The position numbers and the translations under genes are program-made. Shown one piece after another: positions 11,714-23,544 of a DNA stretch of 64,000 bases. The notes beneath the pieces are model-generated. The model saw only the letters and a program-made list of their open reading frames with translations. It ran no database searches and was not told where the DNA came from. This stretch comes from Neckera pumila (taxonomy: Eukaryota; Streptophyta; Bryopsida; Hypnales; Neckeraceae): the NCBI GenBank assembly GCA_963969595.1, contig OZ018415.1, positions 620,001 to 684,000 of the forward strand, written 5' to 3'. The number at the start of each line of letters is the position of its first letter. Within the stretch, counting starts at the first letter, position 1.

Positions 11714-11786
11714 ATCCGAAGCTGCTACGTTCTCATTTGGAGCACACCAAGACGTATTATGAACACGTACAATTAATGTAACTGCA
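11714..11786. other. Palindrome hinge (73-bp spacer)
   Basis: The left arm ends with ...GCGTCTGGAG at 11713 and the right arm begins CTCCAGACGC at 11787. The 73 bases between do not pair with each other. On the minus strand the spacer is open in the same frame as hinge frame P4, so it may have belonged to that gene before the inversion. Confidence 0.93.
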
Positions 11787-12080
11787 CTCCAGACGCTCAG
11801 CAGAAATGAAAAGACACTATATGTGGTTTACGATCAAACATGGTCACTCTCGCAAAAACTCTCCCTATGTCGGATCAAATATAATGACTCTACAAGAAGC
11901 CAGCCAGCACAAATAGTCGAAGGAAGTTACATAGATCTGCAAGAAACTACAGAGTTTTATGAGCCATTACAGACTCGGGGATGTGGATGGACGAAACAGT
12001 CAGTCACTCGGAGCCAACTGACCATGTACTCAAGCCGCTCAAAACTATACTCCGAAATTAAGATTATACTCCGTAACTGA
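11787..12080 (+). pseudogene. P4: open frame reaching the hinge (right arm)
   Basis: Same frame as the left-arm copy from the hinge onward. Its upstream extension through the spacer is short (open back to about 11764) and different in sequence. The two copies thus share a body but have different N-terminal sides. Confidence 0.4.
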
Positions 12081-12143
12081 TATTATTAGGTATGTTCCAC
12101 CATGGTTCGGAGCTCTATATACTAGCTATCTATATACTGTCTT

Positions 12144-12327
12144 CAATAATGAAGTCTGTACCGGTTTTGCACCACTAATGAAGTCTGTACCGAGTAAAAG
12201 AGTCCGCCGAGGTTTGCCTCTGGTTCGATGTACTGTTTCCTCTTGCAATGGAAATTGTCCTTTTGTTAAAAAAAAAGAAAAAGAAAAGTCTGTACCGATT
12301 TTGTACCAGTAATGAAGTCTGTACCGA
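12144..12327 (-). repeat. Short tandem array split by LINE tail (right)
   Basis: Mirror of 11173-11356, with the LINE tail at about 12194-12282 reading 5' to 3' on the plus strand and ending in an A-rich run. Confidence 0.65.
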
Positions 12328-12635
12328 TTTTACACCAATCATGCACTTGAAGGGAATCAAATCTGACGATATTTTCATTTGTCTAAACAAAATCACTTAC
12401 GAGACTTCTCGAAAAGTACGTAGAGTAATATATCAATTAGTGGACAGAAGAAAACATGCATGATCGATATTATACTGTATGTGGATGGTTAGGTAGAGCC
12501 ACCCATAACCGACAGAATAAGGGTACGTTCCCACTTGAGCTTAAGGTACGTACCCACTCTGGATCGTGAGTAATGGTTGCGTAAGAAAGTCAAGCAGCGG
12601 CAACTTTTGTAGGGCCCGCCGGGTTGGGAAGATAG

Positions 12636-13518
12636 GAGCGGCCTTACGGCCAGAACTTTCTGGACAAGCGCGAGGTACGCGATTTTCTGGAAGTGTTAGG
12701 AAATGCTCGGAAGATTTCAGAGGAAATCGGGCGCTCTTATGAAGTTGAGCTTCAGAGGGCCCATTCCGAAACAACGATGTCTTGGAATATGAAAAAAAAA
12801 GAGGGAGATGGGGCCATGCATTAACAGCGCCGTCAATTTAATAAGCAAAAAATATTGTTAATGGGATTGGCAGCCGCTGAGTAGTTGCTGCGGAAGGATG
12901 AGTAACGCCTTCAGTTTTGGAAGACTTCCTGCGTAAGTCCTCCAAGTCCTCCGATCGATGTTCAGCTTCGGAATCGACGTGCTACAACTCCCCTACGAAC
13001 ACCGTGTTTTGCTGCGATTTTCAGTTCTGGTTTGGTCCGCTCAAGTAATGCAGTGATTTGAGAACTTCTACAACGATGTTTGTACAAGAGGGCTCCACTG
13101 TTCATTTGTTGCTGTTAATTACACAAGATCTGTGGCATGTCATGAAACACAGGCATACAGACAAATTGCGTTGCTAGCGTCTCTTCTGCGCGTCCCCATA
13201 GCTCTGGACGGATCCGTTCCACTAAAATGGTAGACAATTTCTTCAGAAGACCATGATTTTTGTATAGCTACGGGACACTCTGACTTTCAAATTCATGTCT
13301 TTATTGCATGAGCATTGGTAAGGGGAAGTGGGATCTTGGACCTGTCGTGCTCTGAGCTCTTCTATCTACTTCCTGTCAAAAACATTTGGACAATTGTTCC
13401 AGAGAATAACAATTCGGTGCAGCAAAGTGTTGGAAGCAAAGTGTTAAAGAACCAAGGACGTCTAAACCCTAAATACGTAGAACTCCTTCCACGCACAGAG
13501 AAAAAAATTATTCAATAA
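12636..13518 (+). pseudogene. P3: decayed multi-exon gene (right arm)
   Basis: Unrecognised. Exon 1 (12636-12932) is a single frame of 99 codons with stops TAA, TAG, TAA; it reads FLDKREVRDFLEVLGNARK early and LRKDE-stop-RLQFWK before a GTAAGT donor at 12933. Exon 2 (about 13025-13317) best reads FENFYNDVC, HETQAYRQIALLASLLRV and FQIHVFIA, with TGA, TAG and TGA inside, and ends at a GTAAGG donor. Exon 3 (13423-13518) follows a GGTGCAG acceptor in phase 0 and ends in TAA. The exon 1/exon 2 phase does not match simply, so one junction or indel is wrong. No domain recognised. The 5' end is cut near the TTAAGGTACGTACC repeat at 12540. Confidence 0.5.
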
Positions 13519-13699
13519 TTATTCAATTTCTGAGTAGTCGCTGTTTACCTCGCAAAATTTCATCGATGAAGACAAAGCAATTCCGTGATGTCCACCACTA
13601 ACTTAACACTGACATTTTAAGTGTGAATGCACAATAAGTTAAGCTGTGATGTGGCAAACAAGTTTCCGTAACACCCCCTCAATGAACGCTCCCACTCTG

Positions 13700-14440
13700 T
13701 TAACCCCTAAATGACGGACCTATAACCACTGATTTCAGGTCTTAGTGTCTATCACTCAATTTGCTGCCGTTTTGCAACTAGATATGTATGAAAATTTTTA
13801 TATTTATTTTTCAGAGATGAAATTACATGTCTTCTTTACTTCACAGAAAATTTAGACTTTTTCGTGGAAAATGGATTTTTTTGAGAATTTTTGAAGAAGT
13901 GAAGAAAAATCACGTCAAATAGAAAAATATTTCAACAAATCTGAAAATTTCACCATGTGTATATACTACAATGACAAACATCATGGTGTAAACTCAATTT
14001 CCGTATCATTCTATAATTAGAAAATAATAGACATTGAAAATACACCCAAAGTTCAAATTGCTATAAAATATTCAATATTAGGAATTTTTTCAAACTTCAA
14101 ATTGGAGAAGAAACTAGAGTAGATGACCTTCATTTTGTCAGTTGGGCTCAAACTCAAAAAATAATTTTTTTGTGGATAAATTTCAGATTTAGAGCAAGGA
14201 ACAACAACTTCCCAAAGTACACTAAAATAGCATATTTTGTGATCCGTTTTTTTTACTAACTTCTCATTTATGTGAAGATAGAGACTTGCATGACTACAAA
14301 TTCAACTACACACCCTTAGTAATCCACCATGGAATGTCAACAAAAAAGGAACGGATGAAAAAATGTTTCCAAGCAATGTACAAATGACTGCACAGTCATC
14401 CAAAAGCCACAAAATGGCTATCGCGGCGTTACAGGGTTAA
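13700..14440 (+). mobile_element. TTAA element, family A (right arm, 733 bp)
   Basis: Flanked by TTAA at 13700 and 14437. The ends are CCCCTAAATGACGG and, inverted, CCCTGTAACGCCGCG, sharing CCC..TAA. There is no coding capacity, so it is non-autonomous. TTAA target duplication with CCC-starting ends is typical of piggyBac-type elements; Kolobok also uses TTAA but has different ends as far as I recall. A diverged inverted copy lies at 15438-16180. Confidence 0.75.
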
Positions 14441-14517
14441 GTAATCCACGTCACACAATACCTTGTTTCAATTCCAAGCCTGTGTAAAAAATAATTTCCA
14501 ACATTTTAGGACAGTGC

Positions 14518-15441
14518 TTAACCCCTAAAGGCCCAAGTGTCCGTTCAACGGACAAGTGGGATTTTGGGCAGGTACCTATGGGTTGAAATTTTGTCCTGAT
14601 TTTTTGAAACTTTTTTAAAAGACAGAAAAATTAATAAGCTTTGTGAGAGTATAATTTTTTTTCAATCAGTGCTCAGGAAAAAAAGTTATGCCCAAATAAG
14701 CTCAAAACAAAGGAGAGCGGGCAGCAAAAAAAATTTTGCAAAAAATAATTTTTTTTTTTTTAATTTTTTTTCCCATAGATTATATTTTTGTCTATCTGGA
14801 AAGCTTTGATTCATTTCATTTGGATTTGTTATGAGAAAGTTATGGACATTCTTGTTTTTCGGGTAGTTACAGCATCTTTTTGAAAAAAATAACTTGTAGG
14901 ACTCATTTTTTGATGCAATTTTTCAAATTTTTCAATTTTTTTTTGGCATGGTCTAGTTTACTTGCTAGAACAATCTCACCATTGGGATTAGTGCATTTTA
15001 ATTCCATCTAAAATATATGAATATTTTAGATTTTCCTTCTATCTTGTACTTAATTCTACTTAACAATTTTTTTAATAATGAAAATTAATTTTTTTTGAAT
15101 TTTTTTTTTCCCTAGACTCTCAACTCAATTCTTCACTATAAAGATTTAAAGCTCAAAACGCTGAAGTGCAAAAATTTTAAGCTAAAAATGTTTAAAGTCA
15201 AAAAATCTGGTCCCGCAATGTGCTGAAAATCTTGTTTTTTCCACTTTAAACGTGATATCTTGCAATCTGTGCGGTCAAAAACTCTGAAATTTTTTCCACA
15301 CATTCTCATACTAATTAGCTGTAAGATCCAATGGTTAGATGTGCAAAAAAAACATTTTTAATTTTTTTTCACTCTTTGCTAAAAAAATGGTAGTTTTGGG
15401 TGTTTTTTGGTAGAAAAAAGGCCTTAGCCTTTAGGGATTAA
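14518..15441 (+). mobile_element. TTAA element, family B (right arm, 916 bp)
   Basis: TTAA at 14518 and 15438. The ends are CCCCTAAAGGCC and, inverted, (T)CCCTAAAGGC. A near-terminal self-complementary word TGTCCGTTCAACGGACA lies at about 14538. Non-coding and AT-rich. It shares its right TTAA with the next element. Full-length relatives of nearly the same size occur at 31946-32875 and 57135-58064. Confidence 0.8.
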
Positions 15442-16180
15442 CCCTAGAACGCCGCAGACGTCATTCCGTGGCATTCCGATGACAATATTGTTGAGCCAAG
15501 AGAGTTCAAAAGCATTTTTTCATCCTCCTTTTCCTTCTTGACCTTTCACATTGGGTTATGAAGAATATCCAATTGAGTTTGTACTCTTTCCAATTTTTGT
15601 CTTCATAGAAATGAGAAGCTATTAAAATAAACGGATCACCAAATATGATATTTTAGAGTATTTTGGGAAGTTGTTGCTCCTTGCTTTAAATCTGAAATTT
15701 CTCCACAAAAATGATATTTTTTGAGTTTGAGTCAAACTAACAAAATGAAGGTCATCTATTCTAATTTCACCTCCAATTTGGATTTTGAAAAATTCCTAAT
15801 ATTGCATATTTTATTGCAATATGAACATTGGGTGTATTTTCAATGTCTATTATTTTCTAATTATAGAATGACACGAAAATTGAGTTTACACCATGATGTT
15901 TGTCATTGTGATATACACTTATGGTGAAATTTTCAGATTTTTTGAAATATTTTTCTATTTAATATAACTTTTCTTCACTTTTTCTTCAAAAATTCTTAAA
16001 AGAATTAATTTTCCACCAAAAACTCTAAATTTTTTTTGAAGTAAAGAAGACATGTATTTTCATCTCTGAAAAATAAAAATAAATTTCTTCATGCATATCT
16101 AGTTGCAAAATGGTAGTAAATTGAGTGATGGATAGTGAGGTTTGATATCAATGGTCATGGGTCCGTCATTTAGGGGTTAA
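15438..16180 (-). mobile_element. TTAA element, family A (right arm, 735 bp)
   Basis: TTAA at 15438 and 16177. It is the inverted, diverged partner of the element at 13700-14440 (same ends, same length within 2 bp). Together the three back-to-back elements form a smaller A-B-A' inverted structure inside the palindrome arm. Confidence 0.78.
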
Positions 16181-16228
16181 GTGATTACGCCTGGTGCTAT
16201 CTAAGCCCAAGTGGGAACGTACCCTTAC

Positions 16229-16621
16229 GTAGAGCCACCTATAACCAACCGAATAAGGAATTCAACATGATTTAGAGTGGTGAAGGCAAAACAAATATTT
16301 TTTAGAGATACATCAATAGAAACGACAAGGATTGCAAAAAATTTGGCAATTTCATCGCTTGAACTAAAATTACTATGAATTTTGGGAGGCAAAAAGTAAT
16401 CTAGACCCATGGTCAACCTCTAGGCTCTTCCAATTCCGATCATTCAATAACTTTTTTCCTAATCATTACTTTCTACTTTCTTTCTCACAACTTGGAACAT
16501 ATGTCATGTATTTATTAGTTCCAACCTTGAAAAGGAAATAAACAAACATTCTAAGCTTGGTAAAAAATACGTGCATCTATAGGTCGGGAATGGGTCACTA
16601 ATTTGGAATGGGTGGCTCTAC
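16229..16621 (+). mobile_element. MITE-like element with GTAGAGCCACC ends (right)
   Basis: 393 bp bounded by GTAGAGCCACCTAT and inverted GTAGAGCCACCCAT, with CTTA close to both ends as a possible target duplication. No coding capacity. A second partial terminus of the same kind is at about 12490 (GGTAGAGCCACCCATAACC). Confidence 0.55.
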
Positions 16622-16909
16622 CTTAAATATTCTTTTTCCATTCATTCACTTAAGGCTTACTAAACTCAATAACTAATCCAGTACCACCCAAATCAATGAT
16701 CAGGAAGAACCCGCAGTAAGATGGAAAATTTTGTTTAAATGGCAGTATTCCATATACCATTTTTCCATTCATTTCCTTCTTTGAATTTCAATTTCATTAA
16801 ATTGGCATATTTGTACAACCTTGTTATGTGTTCTAAAATCTATATTAGTCTTAGGCTTCAAAACTTTGTGTAAATGAATCACAATTTTGACGCCCTAAAT
16901 CATGCCACC

Positions 16910-17040
16910 TTAACCCCTAAAGGACCATTGTTCCTTTGGGGGACAAATGGGATTTTGGGCAGGTACTTACGGGCTGAATTTTTATTGTGATTTTCTAAAA
17001 CCTTTTTGGGAGATAGAAAACCTGATAAGCTTTGTGGGGG
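16910..17040 (+). mobile_element. TTAA element end, truncated, joined to P2 (right)
   Basis: TTAA then CCCCTAAAGGACC and about 125 bp matching the family-B terminus (GGGATTTTGGGCAGGTAC is shared). Similarity stops at AAGCTTTGTG, and the coding frame of P2 begins immediately. No second terminus was found downstream within the arm. Confidence 0.7.
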
Positions 17041-17966
17041 CTATTCCAACCTAATTCTTGGTCAAACCAAGACAAAGCATGGAAATATGTGGTAATGTCT
17101 GAAAGTAACAACCTTGAGAATGGACAAGCACGAAGAAATTGCTTTTATGTATGGGAAGCCTTAGAAGAACTACAACCATACCTCACTGGGCTTGTGCTGA
17201 TAGAGTAACAACGACGCGCTTGCAAGGCTAAGATGAATCAATTCGGAAAAGCTTTCTTGACAGCATTTGGAGAAAATCATGTTACACATTATATGGTAAG
17301 TTCGAACTTGATGTGAATATTATAGTTTAGTGCTACTTTGTACTAGTTTCCTATAGCTCCTAGTCAATTTTTTTATCAAGCAAGATTGATTCACCTTGTT
17401 AGTGTTCATTGCCCTCTTAATTACTTTTGCAGCATGTAATTGTGAGGCAAGGGGCATGGTTTGTGGAAAAATATGGAAGCTTGTCCGTTTAGAGTTGCCA
17501 AGGGATGGAGAAATCACATCATGCTACAAAAGCAGCAAGTTAAGCACATACACAGCATGGAGGCAGCAAAGATCGAATTAATATTGTAGTGTAACAATAT
17601 CAACATTGGTATCGAAATATTTAGCACAAATATGCTAGGAAGATTGCTCAACAAGCGGCAGCAAGTGAGTCTATCAGTGAGGATGCAACACAGGCTAAGG
17701 AATTGGTGCAATCTCGACGTTGGGCATGGGACTCTTCTAATGCTGTAGCAAGGCTTTGTCTCTGGCATCAAGGACGTGTGCATTAAGGACGGAGGTGGGT
17801 GCTTAGAGAACTTGACGAGGAGAACGTTTATACAGTGCAAACTGAAGCTATGTCACAGGGGTCTCATAAAGCTGGTCCAAGTACGACCACCACCTACGTA
17901 TCCATCAGTACAAAGGATAGTCAAGAGACAGTGTATGCTAAAAAGTATATTACCGATATTAGGTAG
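17041..17966 (+). pseudogene. P2: decayed transposase-like gene (right arm)
   Basis: Two exons in one frame: 17041-17295 (85 codons) and 17433-17966 (178 codons), joined in phase 0 by an intron with GTAAGT donor and TTTTGCAG acceptor. Six in-frame stops (TAA or TAG only) interrupt it and there is no frameshift. The first exon reads SWSNQDKAWKYVV and FYVWEALEELQPYL. The second reads YGSLSV-stop-SCQGMEKSHH, then a stop and AHTQHGG. The QGxE..H core resembles the third catalytic acid region of some RNase H-fold transposases as I remember them; this is an inference. The 5' end abuts a truncated TTAA-element end (16910-17040). The true start is missing. Confidence 0.55.
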
Positions 17967-18165
17967 TAAATTACTACTAGAATTCAATATACAAATGTGA
18001 TCAATGTGAAATTTGGTATCATGCGCACTATACATGTAGATAAAACATTCATAAGTTCTACGCACAATTCTAGTGATAAAACTGGGCCTATACCCTAAAC
18101 ATTTCTATACTACTCAAAGCCTCTGACTACATTGGCATCATCCCACAGCCTTCATTTGTTGCTGC

Positions 18166-18354
18166 CGCCAAAATCTTCATGAGGAGGTACTTGCGGAAGC
18201 ATGGCCGTAGCGCATCTTAAATCAAGCACACCAGAATCTTCAAGAGGAGGTACTTGTGGAAGTGTGGCCGTAGTGCATCCTAAATCAAGCACACCAGAAT
18301 CTTCACGAGAAGGTATTTGCAGAAGCATGGCCATAGCGCATCCTAAATCAAGCA
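18166..18354 (-). repeat. 63-bp tandem repeat x3 (right)
   Basis: Mirror copy of 3771-3959 with identical period and unit structure. Confidence 0.9.
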
Positions 18355-18430
18355 CAAAAGCACAACACATGCTTGTCAGTTTCTGATTTAATTTAAACGG
18401 TTTGGATTTAGGGTAAAGCAATATGAGTAC

Positions 18431-20402
18431 TTAAGGTATGGTTTTAGAAACCATACCTAGAGAGAGTGATAGCAACCTCACTTTCTCCTTAGTGTAGGCC
18501 ACCAATTCACGTTTGAACTCGAGCAACACTTTTGCTTGCGGCAGAGTAGATTCCAACTCTTGTATGGTATTTTCTAACACCTGCACCTTGTTGTTTGCCT
18601 TGTTTATTTCAGCAAGCAAAGTTGTGGCCTCTGCCTTTTTAGCCGCTGCATCTTCAGCCTTTCCCTCACACTATATAGATTTGGCTTCCATAGATGCCTT
18701 GCTGAAGCAAGAAGCCAAGTCTTCGAAATCGTCATCTATTTGTAAAGCCGCCAAGCCTTTTTGTGCCATTTCAAGCTTGGAATTGATATGGAGCTCAATC
18801 CTTGAGGCTTTCTTTTCCTTCGCTTGGCATCCCCGCAAAAAATGTTTTGCAGCGTTCAAAGTATTATTGGCAGGGCCTTCGTCTCCTTCAACATCTTGGA
18901 TGATCTTGCACAACGCTTGTATCTGTTGCCACAACGCCACCGCTCCAAGTTTCTTAGGATTACGGGAAATATGGCCTTCCTGTGAATGACGCCGATCTAA
19001 GGCTTCCTCCACCCAGTTCACCTCAATTTTGAGCACAAACATAAAGTAGCACCCCCACAAGTACTTTAGAGAAAAGTGTTAATTGCCAAGAGTCTCACCA
19101 TACACTTTGAACCAGTGATTGCAGAAGACACAGCTTGAGCGGTGTCTACATAGTCTACTATCTCATACCAACTAGCCTTGAGAGGCCACTTCTTCAAGAT
19201 CTGCCTGTCATGAGTTATAGGCAATTTGTTGTAAAATAATCCTTTTCCGCAAAGTCTAGCCACGTAGACGAAGAACTCCTTGTTGTAGACAGCGTTGCGA
19301 CCAAGAAGAAGAGGGCAATCTTAATCATCTCTGCCTTTATTGATTCGGAAGTGGATCCCAGGTCAAATGCTTCCAAAAATTTGGAACGGGTGATCACATG
19401 TACTTCCTGCGTTTGGGCAGCGTCTTCTGCATTGTCAATCAGTTCATCATTGGATTTGGGGTGACGCGCCCTCTTAGCAGGGGACTACTTGATCGTAGGG
19501 GGACTGCTTTGCGGCAGCATCTTTTGCATTGTCATTTGTGTTGTTCCTGGATTTAGGGGGACGCATCCTCTTCAAAGGGGACTATTTGCTAGCCCTCTTT
19601 GAAGTGGAGCACTTTTGCACTTTTTTGCCCTCTATCATTTTATAAGTGTGTCTAAACCTGACAATAGCGAAAGAATTGAGGAAAAATGCACAGAGAGAGA
19701 CCCAAAAACCCAGTGCAATCCATGTGCCAGCAGACCCTATCACTCATGATGGTACAATTCAAACATTGGCAGTGTAGATTTCAAAGATATGGTAACTACA
19801 TTTCCAATATAAGCAGCTCGTTTAATTCCAAAATTGAAGAAATCACCAACTCCTAAACTTCAAACTATCATTAGAAAGCCTGAACCTAGTGCAGAGTTTG
19901 CGGCAGCAAACCCTATCAGAGACTTGATGACAATTCGAAATATGGCAGTGCTGAATTCCAACGTACAATAACTACATTTCCAGTATAGCGACCTCGTTCA
20001 ATCCCAAAATTGAGCAAATCACCAACTCATGAACTTCACACTATCATTGAAAAGCCTAAATCCCATGCCCAAGCTGCGACAGTGAACCATATGACTTAGC
20101 AACGTATGGATCCAACACTAACAGCATTCAATTCCGAGAGTAAGGAAATCAAAATTCGAGTACAAGCAACGTTTGGTACTTACAGTAGTAGCTGCACCAG
20201 GGTGTTCCAGGTGAAGCAATGCGTTCGATCTCAATCCGGCGGCCGCAGCAAATACTCCTAGCACAAGTAGTGGGCACTCCAAAGTCCTAACAGCACCTAC
20301 AACGTTCCACAATTTTGGATTTCCAAACATAAGCACATTGCCAGGGGATGTTTGTTTCCTTAGGGATGCTGGAACACTGGCATTAAATGGCGTTTTCAAC
20401 AC
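18431..20402 (-). pseudogene. P1: decayed coiled-coil gene (right arm)
   Basis: Mirror copy of the remnant at 1723-3694, transcribed away from the window's right end. Exons map to 20402-20184, about 19565-19099, and 19021-18457. The frameshift and the TAG stop are shared with the left copy, so the damage predates the palindrome or was copied between arms. One amino-acid difference was seen near the 3' end (Pro in the left arm, Leu here, at left 3667). Confidence 0.6.
19715..20062 (-). repeat. Two-copy tandem repeat in P1 intron (right)
   Basis: Mirror of 2063-2410; same two diverged units of about 175 bp. Confidence 0.8.
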
Positions 20403-23400
20403 TTACATGTCTAGTCAGTGATGCTAACCATTGACTGAGTGCCATGTGGCTGCACATTCACTGAGTACCACTGCTGCGGCAGCAAGGACAAATCATAGCC
20501 ACGTCACCTGGCTTGATTTTTAAATCATTAACTGATATCCCCCGTTGAAGCTACAGCAAAGATCATGAGATAGCCACTTTAAGTTGTTTCAATCAAGACA
20601 CTTCGAAGGGCTAACATGTCAACCGGTAGGTAATTTAAAAGCAATAAAGAAAGTGCAATCCCGGAATGTCCAAAGTATTCTCCAGAATTCACGATGTCAG
20701 AGAAGTCGTTATAAAGAGTATTACTTAGAAAAATATTTTGGAATTTATATACAAATAAAAGTTATGAATTTTGAGTTGCAGATTTCATCTGTACGGTTAG
20801 ATTTATCAATACTAGAACCCAAAAATTGGTTGGAATGGTTTTCAAATGAAGTTTTTTTGACATGATCATTTCTAAAATATTCTTGTTCTTTAATCCTACA
20901 AGGCTGCCACAGACACTAAGTGTCCTATGAATGACGGAGAATACTTTCACTATGTAATAGAGTTAATCTGTAGTTTGAACCTAAAGTGTTAGAGGAAGGT
21001 TTAATTAAGAATAGTACAAAAGAAACAAATCACCAAATTCCATGAGATCCTATGTGTCTACAAATCCATAGCAGTATTTGTTGGTTAAGTTTGTTGTCAA
21101 GTTTTTCTCTAAACCCTAAAACCACAATTTTGCCTTTCTTATCTCTTGGATGCATTTTTCTTGATTATAATTTCATTTTCTATTTGTATTCTTTTATCTT
21201 TTATTCTCCTTTCAATTTTTGGAATTTGCAATTGGATTATAGTTTCATTTTCAATTTGTAGTTTTCGGTTTTTACTTTGCCTTACTAAAAGAAATGAAAA
21301 AATTTGGACATTTCATAGGATTAAGGGTGTTATATGTTGTTATTACTATTAGTGGACCACCGGGCAATTGCAAGCTAAGGTGACCCAAAAAGGACTGTTA
21401 CAGTTTATATTCTTTTAGTTTTACATTCATTTTTGAAGATTAAAAAAATATATGGTATGGTTGTAATTAAAAAGACTCATTTATATGTTGTATATTTAAT
21501 ATATTACAACATTTCTATAGGTGAATTAAAAAAAAACATACGTTGTTGTAAATGGAATTGCTGTATATATTAATAGAATTTATGTTTTGAACAAAGGACT
21601 TTTGCACATCATTATTTTAGCAAAAATAGTAATGATTTTATGAGATACATTAGACATAGTTAAAAACAATTTGGCAAAATTATAATTCTCACTCTATTAA
21701 CACTTCTAGTCTATGGACTATTAAAGAGATGGCTAGAGTAACAAATAGAAAATGAAACTATACTATATCATTACAATCAAAAAGTAAGAATTGCACAACT
21801 CCTAAAAGTGAAATTATAATCAAATTGAAAACCCAAAAAAATTAAAAATTTAGGTTTTTGGATAATAAAGAATTGAATTAAAAGTAAAGGATTTCTCCAA
21901 CCTTCTTCAATTTTATGCACTAATTGTCCACTTTTGATTGCTCTTTCAAGTCCAAATCTACCTATTATATGTACCTAGCCATACATATTTATTAAAGAGC
22001 ATGCCATAATGTTCACATATTATTATCTCACCAAAGAATGATTCTTTGTGGTTTAGGTTGAAAATCAAGTGACTCCATTATCATTTTAGTTTTATAAACC
22101 TCTAATGAATTAAATGTAAAGTCATGATAACAAATTCTCATATTTGAACTACACAATTAGTAAGTTTAGGGATGATCAATTAGCTTCATATGAAGTAGAC
22201 TTCTTATAGAAAAATGATTAGCTTCATCTTAGTTTCATCCATTTCATGTACTCTTTTATCCATCTTCACACAATTTAAATTTAAATTTAGTCCAAAAGAT
22301 GATATTAATTATTTTAAAGTCTTGAAGAATCAAGTTTATATTCATTGGTATGAAGAAATTTTATACCATTATAAGTACTGTAGTCGGATTATTGACAAAA
22401 ACTAGTTCTAAAATCCTATGTGAATAGCAAGCAAAGGCCTTTAGTTTAGGGTTTAAAATATATATAAAATCTTCTTATTAATTTTAAACAGTTATGGCAA
22501 ACTTCATTAAAATGGCGGTATTCTGTTACTTTTGGCACTTTTAAGTGTTCAAACCACACAGTCTGCACTATTTTATTTGTATTTGAATCTATATCAATCC
22601 TATATTTGTGATATGTACATCTATCTTAGATATTTGAAATCTGTAATAGTCCTACATTTTTTAGACTGCATGGTCTAATATCTATAGTAATTCTAAATTT
22701 TTGAAATCCATAATTGACCTAGATGTTAGTAATGTAAATTTGTTTTAGATGTCACGGTCTACACTGAATGGCAAAAACCATGCTGCCATTGCAATTAAAT
22801 TTGTCCTATTGGTTTGATTGCATTTCTCAACTACAGCTACTTTTTTGGCCGAATCACCCCACATTTAATGGGTAGTTATACACCTCCAATTGAAGGCACA
22901 TACTTTTTGCATAGTGAGTCAATTTTCTATTTAACCTTTGGAAGAATCCCCGTGACTAAGGTAGTGACTAAATTGCTACAATTATTGAATCAATGGGTGC
23001 ATTTTTTATTCAGTCTACAATGACTTGTAAAACCTGGGTACACAACTACCTTGTTATATGGCCCTCACTGTAATCACTTATAATGCATTTTAGTCCAATC
23101 TCAAGGAATATAACTATTTGTTTTGCTGTTGAAAATTCATATAACCGCTTTTAACAAGGAATCCAAAAATATAATTATATATATAAAATGAATATTCTTT
23201 GAGAACAATAATAACATTGCAAACCTAATTATATGACAATCTTTATTACATATATCATGGGACAAGCTAACCAACTTTTGTGATTTTTTAATAAAAATTT
23301 AAAATTCATTGAAGGGAATTTTGTTTATGGAATTTTTAAAACTATGCATAAGTGCTCCAATTCTACATATATATTATCCTTTTTTTGGACATATTTCAGC

Positions 23401-23544
23401 AATCCAACATTTGTTACATTTAAAAAAAAAATTGTCTTCACCTAATGTTTTGGTCTTCTTAATTTCATATAATTTTGTGGAAAGCTGTCTTCTAAAGTAT
23501 TTTAATGCTGAGGACCCTTGCATATAACTAGGATATTCCATCTC

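Larger units (their letters stand above)
11787..22123 (-). repeat. Right arm of giant palindrome
   Basis: Mirror of 1-11713 without the duplicated block, so it gives the cleaner copy of every feature. Approximate conversion: left = 22125 - right for right positions above about 16800, and left = 23500 - right for positions 11787 to about 15590. Sequence after 22123 is unique as far as the window shows. Confidence 0.97.

Noticed and set aside
4159..13518. Alternative genetic code (TAA/TAG read as Gln) in the palindrome genes
   Set aside because: Many stops sit at Gln-like positions, but P3, U3 and U4 also contain internal TGA, U1, P1 and U3 have frameshifts, and the intact OBERON gene uses CAA/CAG for Gln and ends normally. 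Substitution decay is simpler.
5945..16180. Kolobok rather than piggyBac assignment for the TTAA elements
   Set aside because: Not fully excluded: Kolobok also duplicates TTAA, but the CCC-starting ends fit piggyBac better. A transposase would decide.
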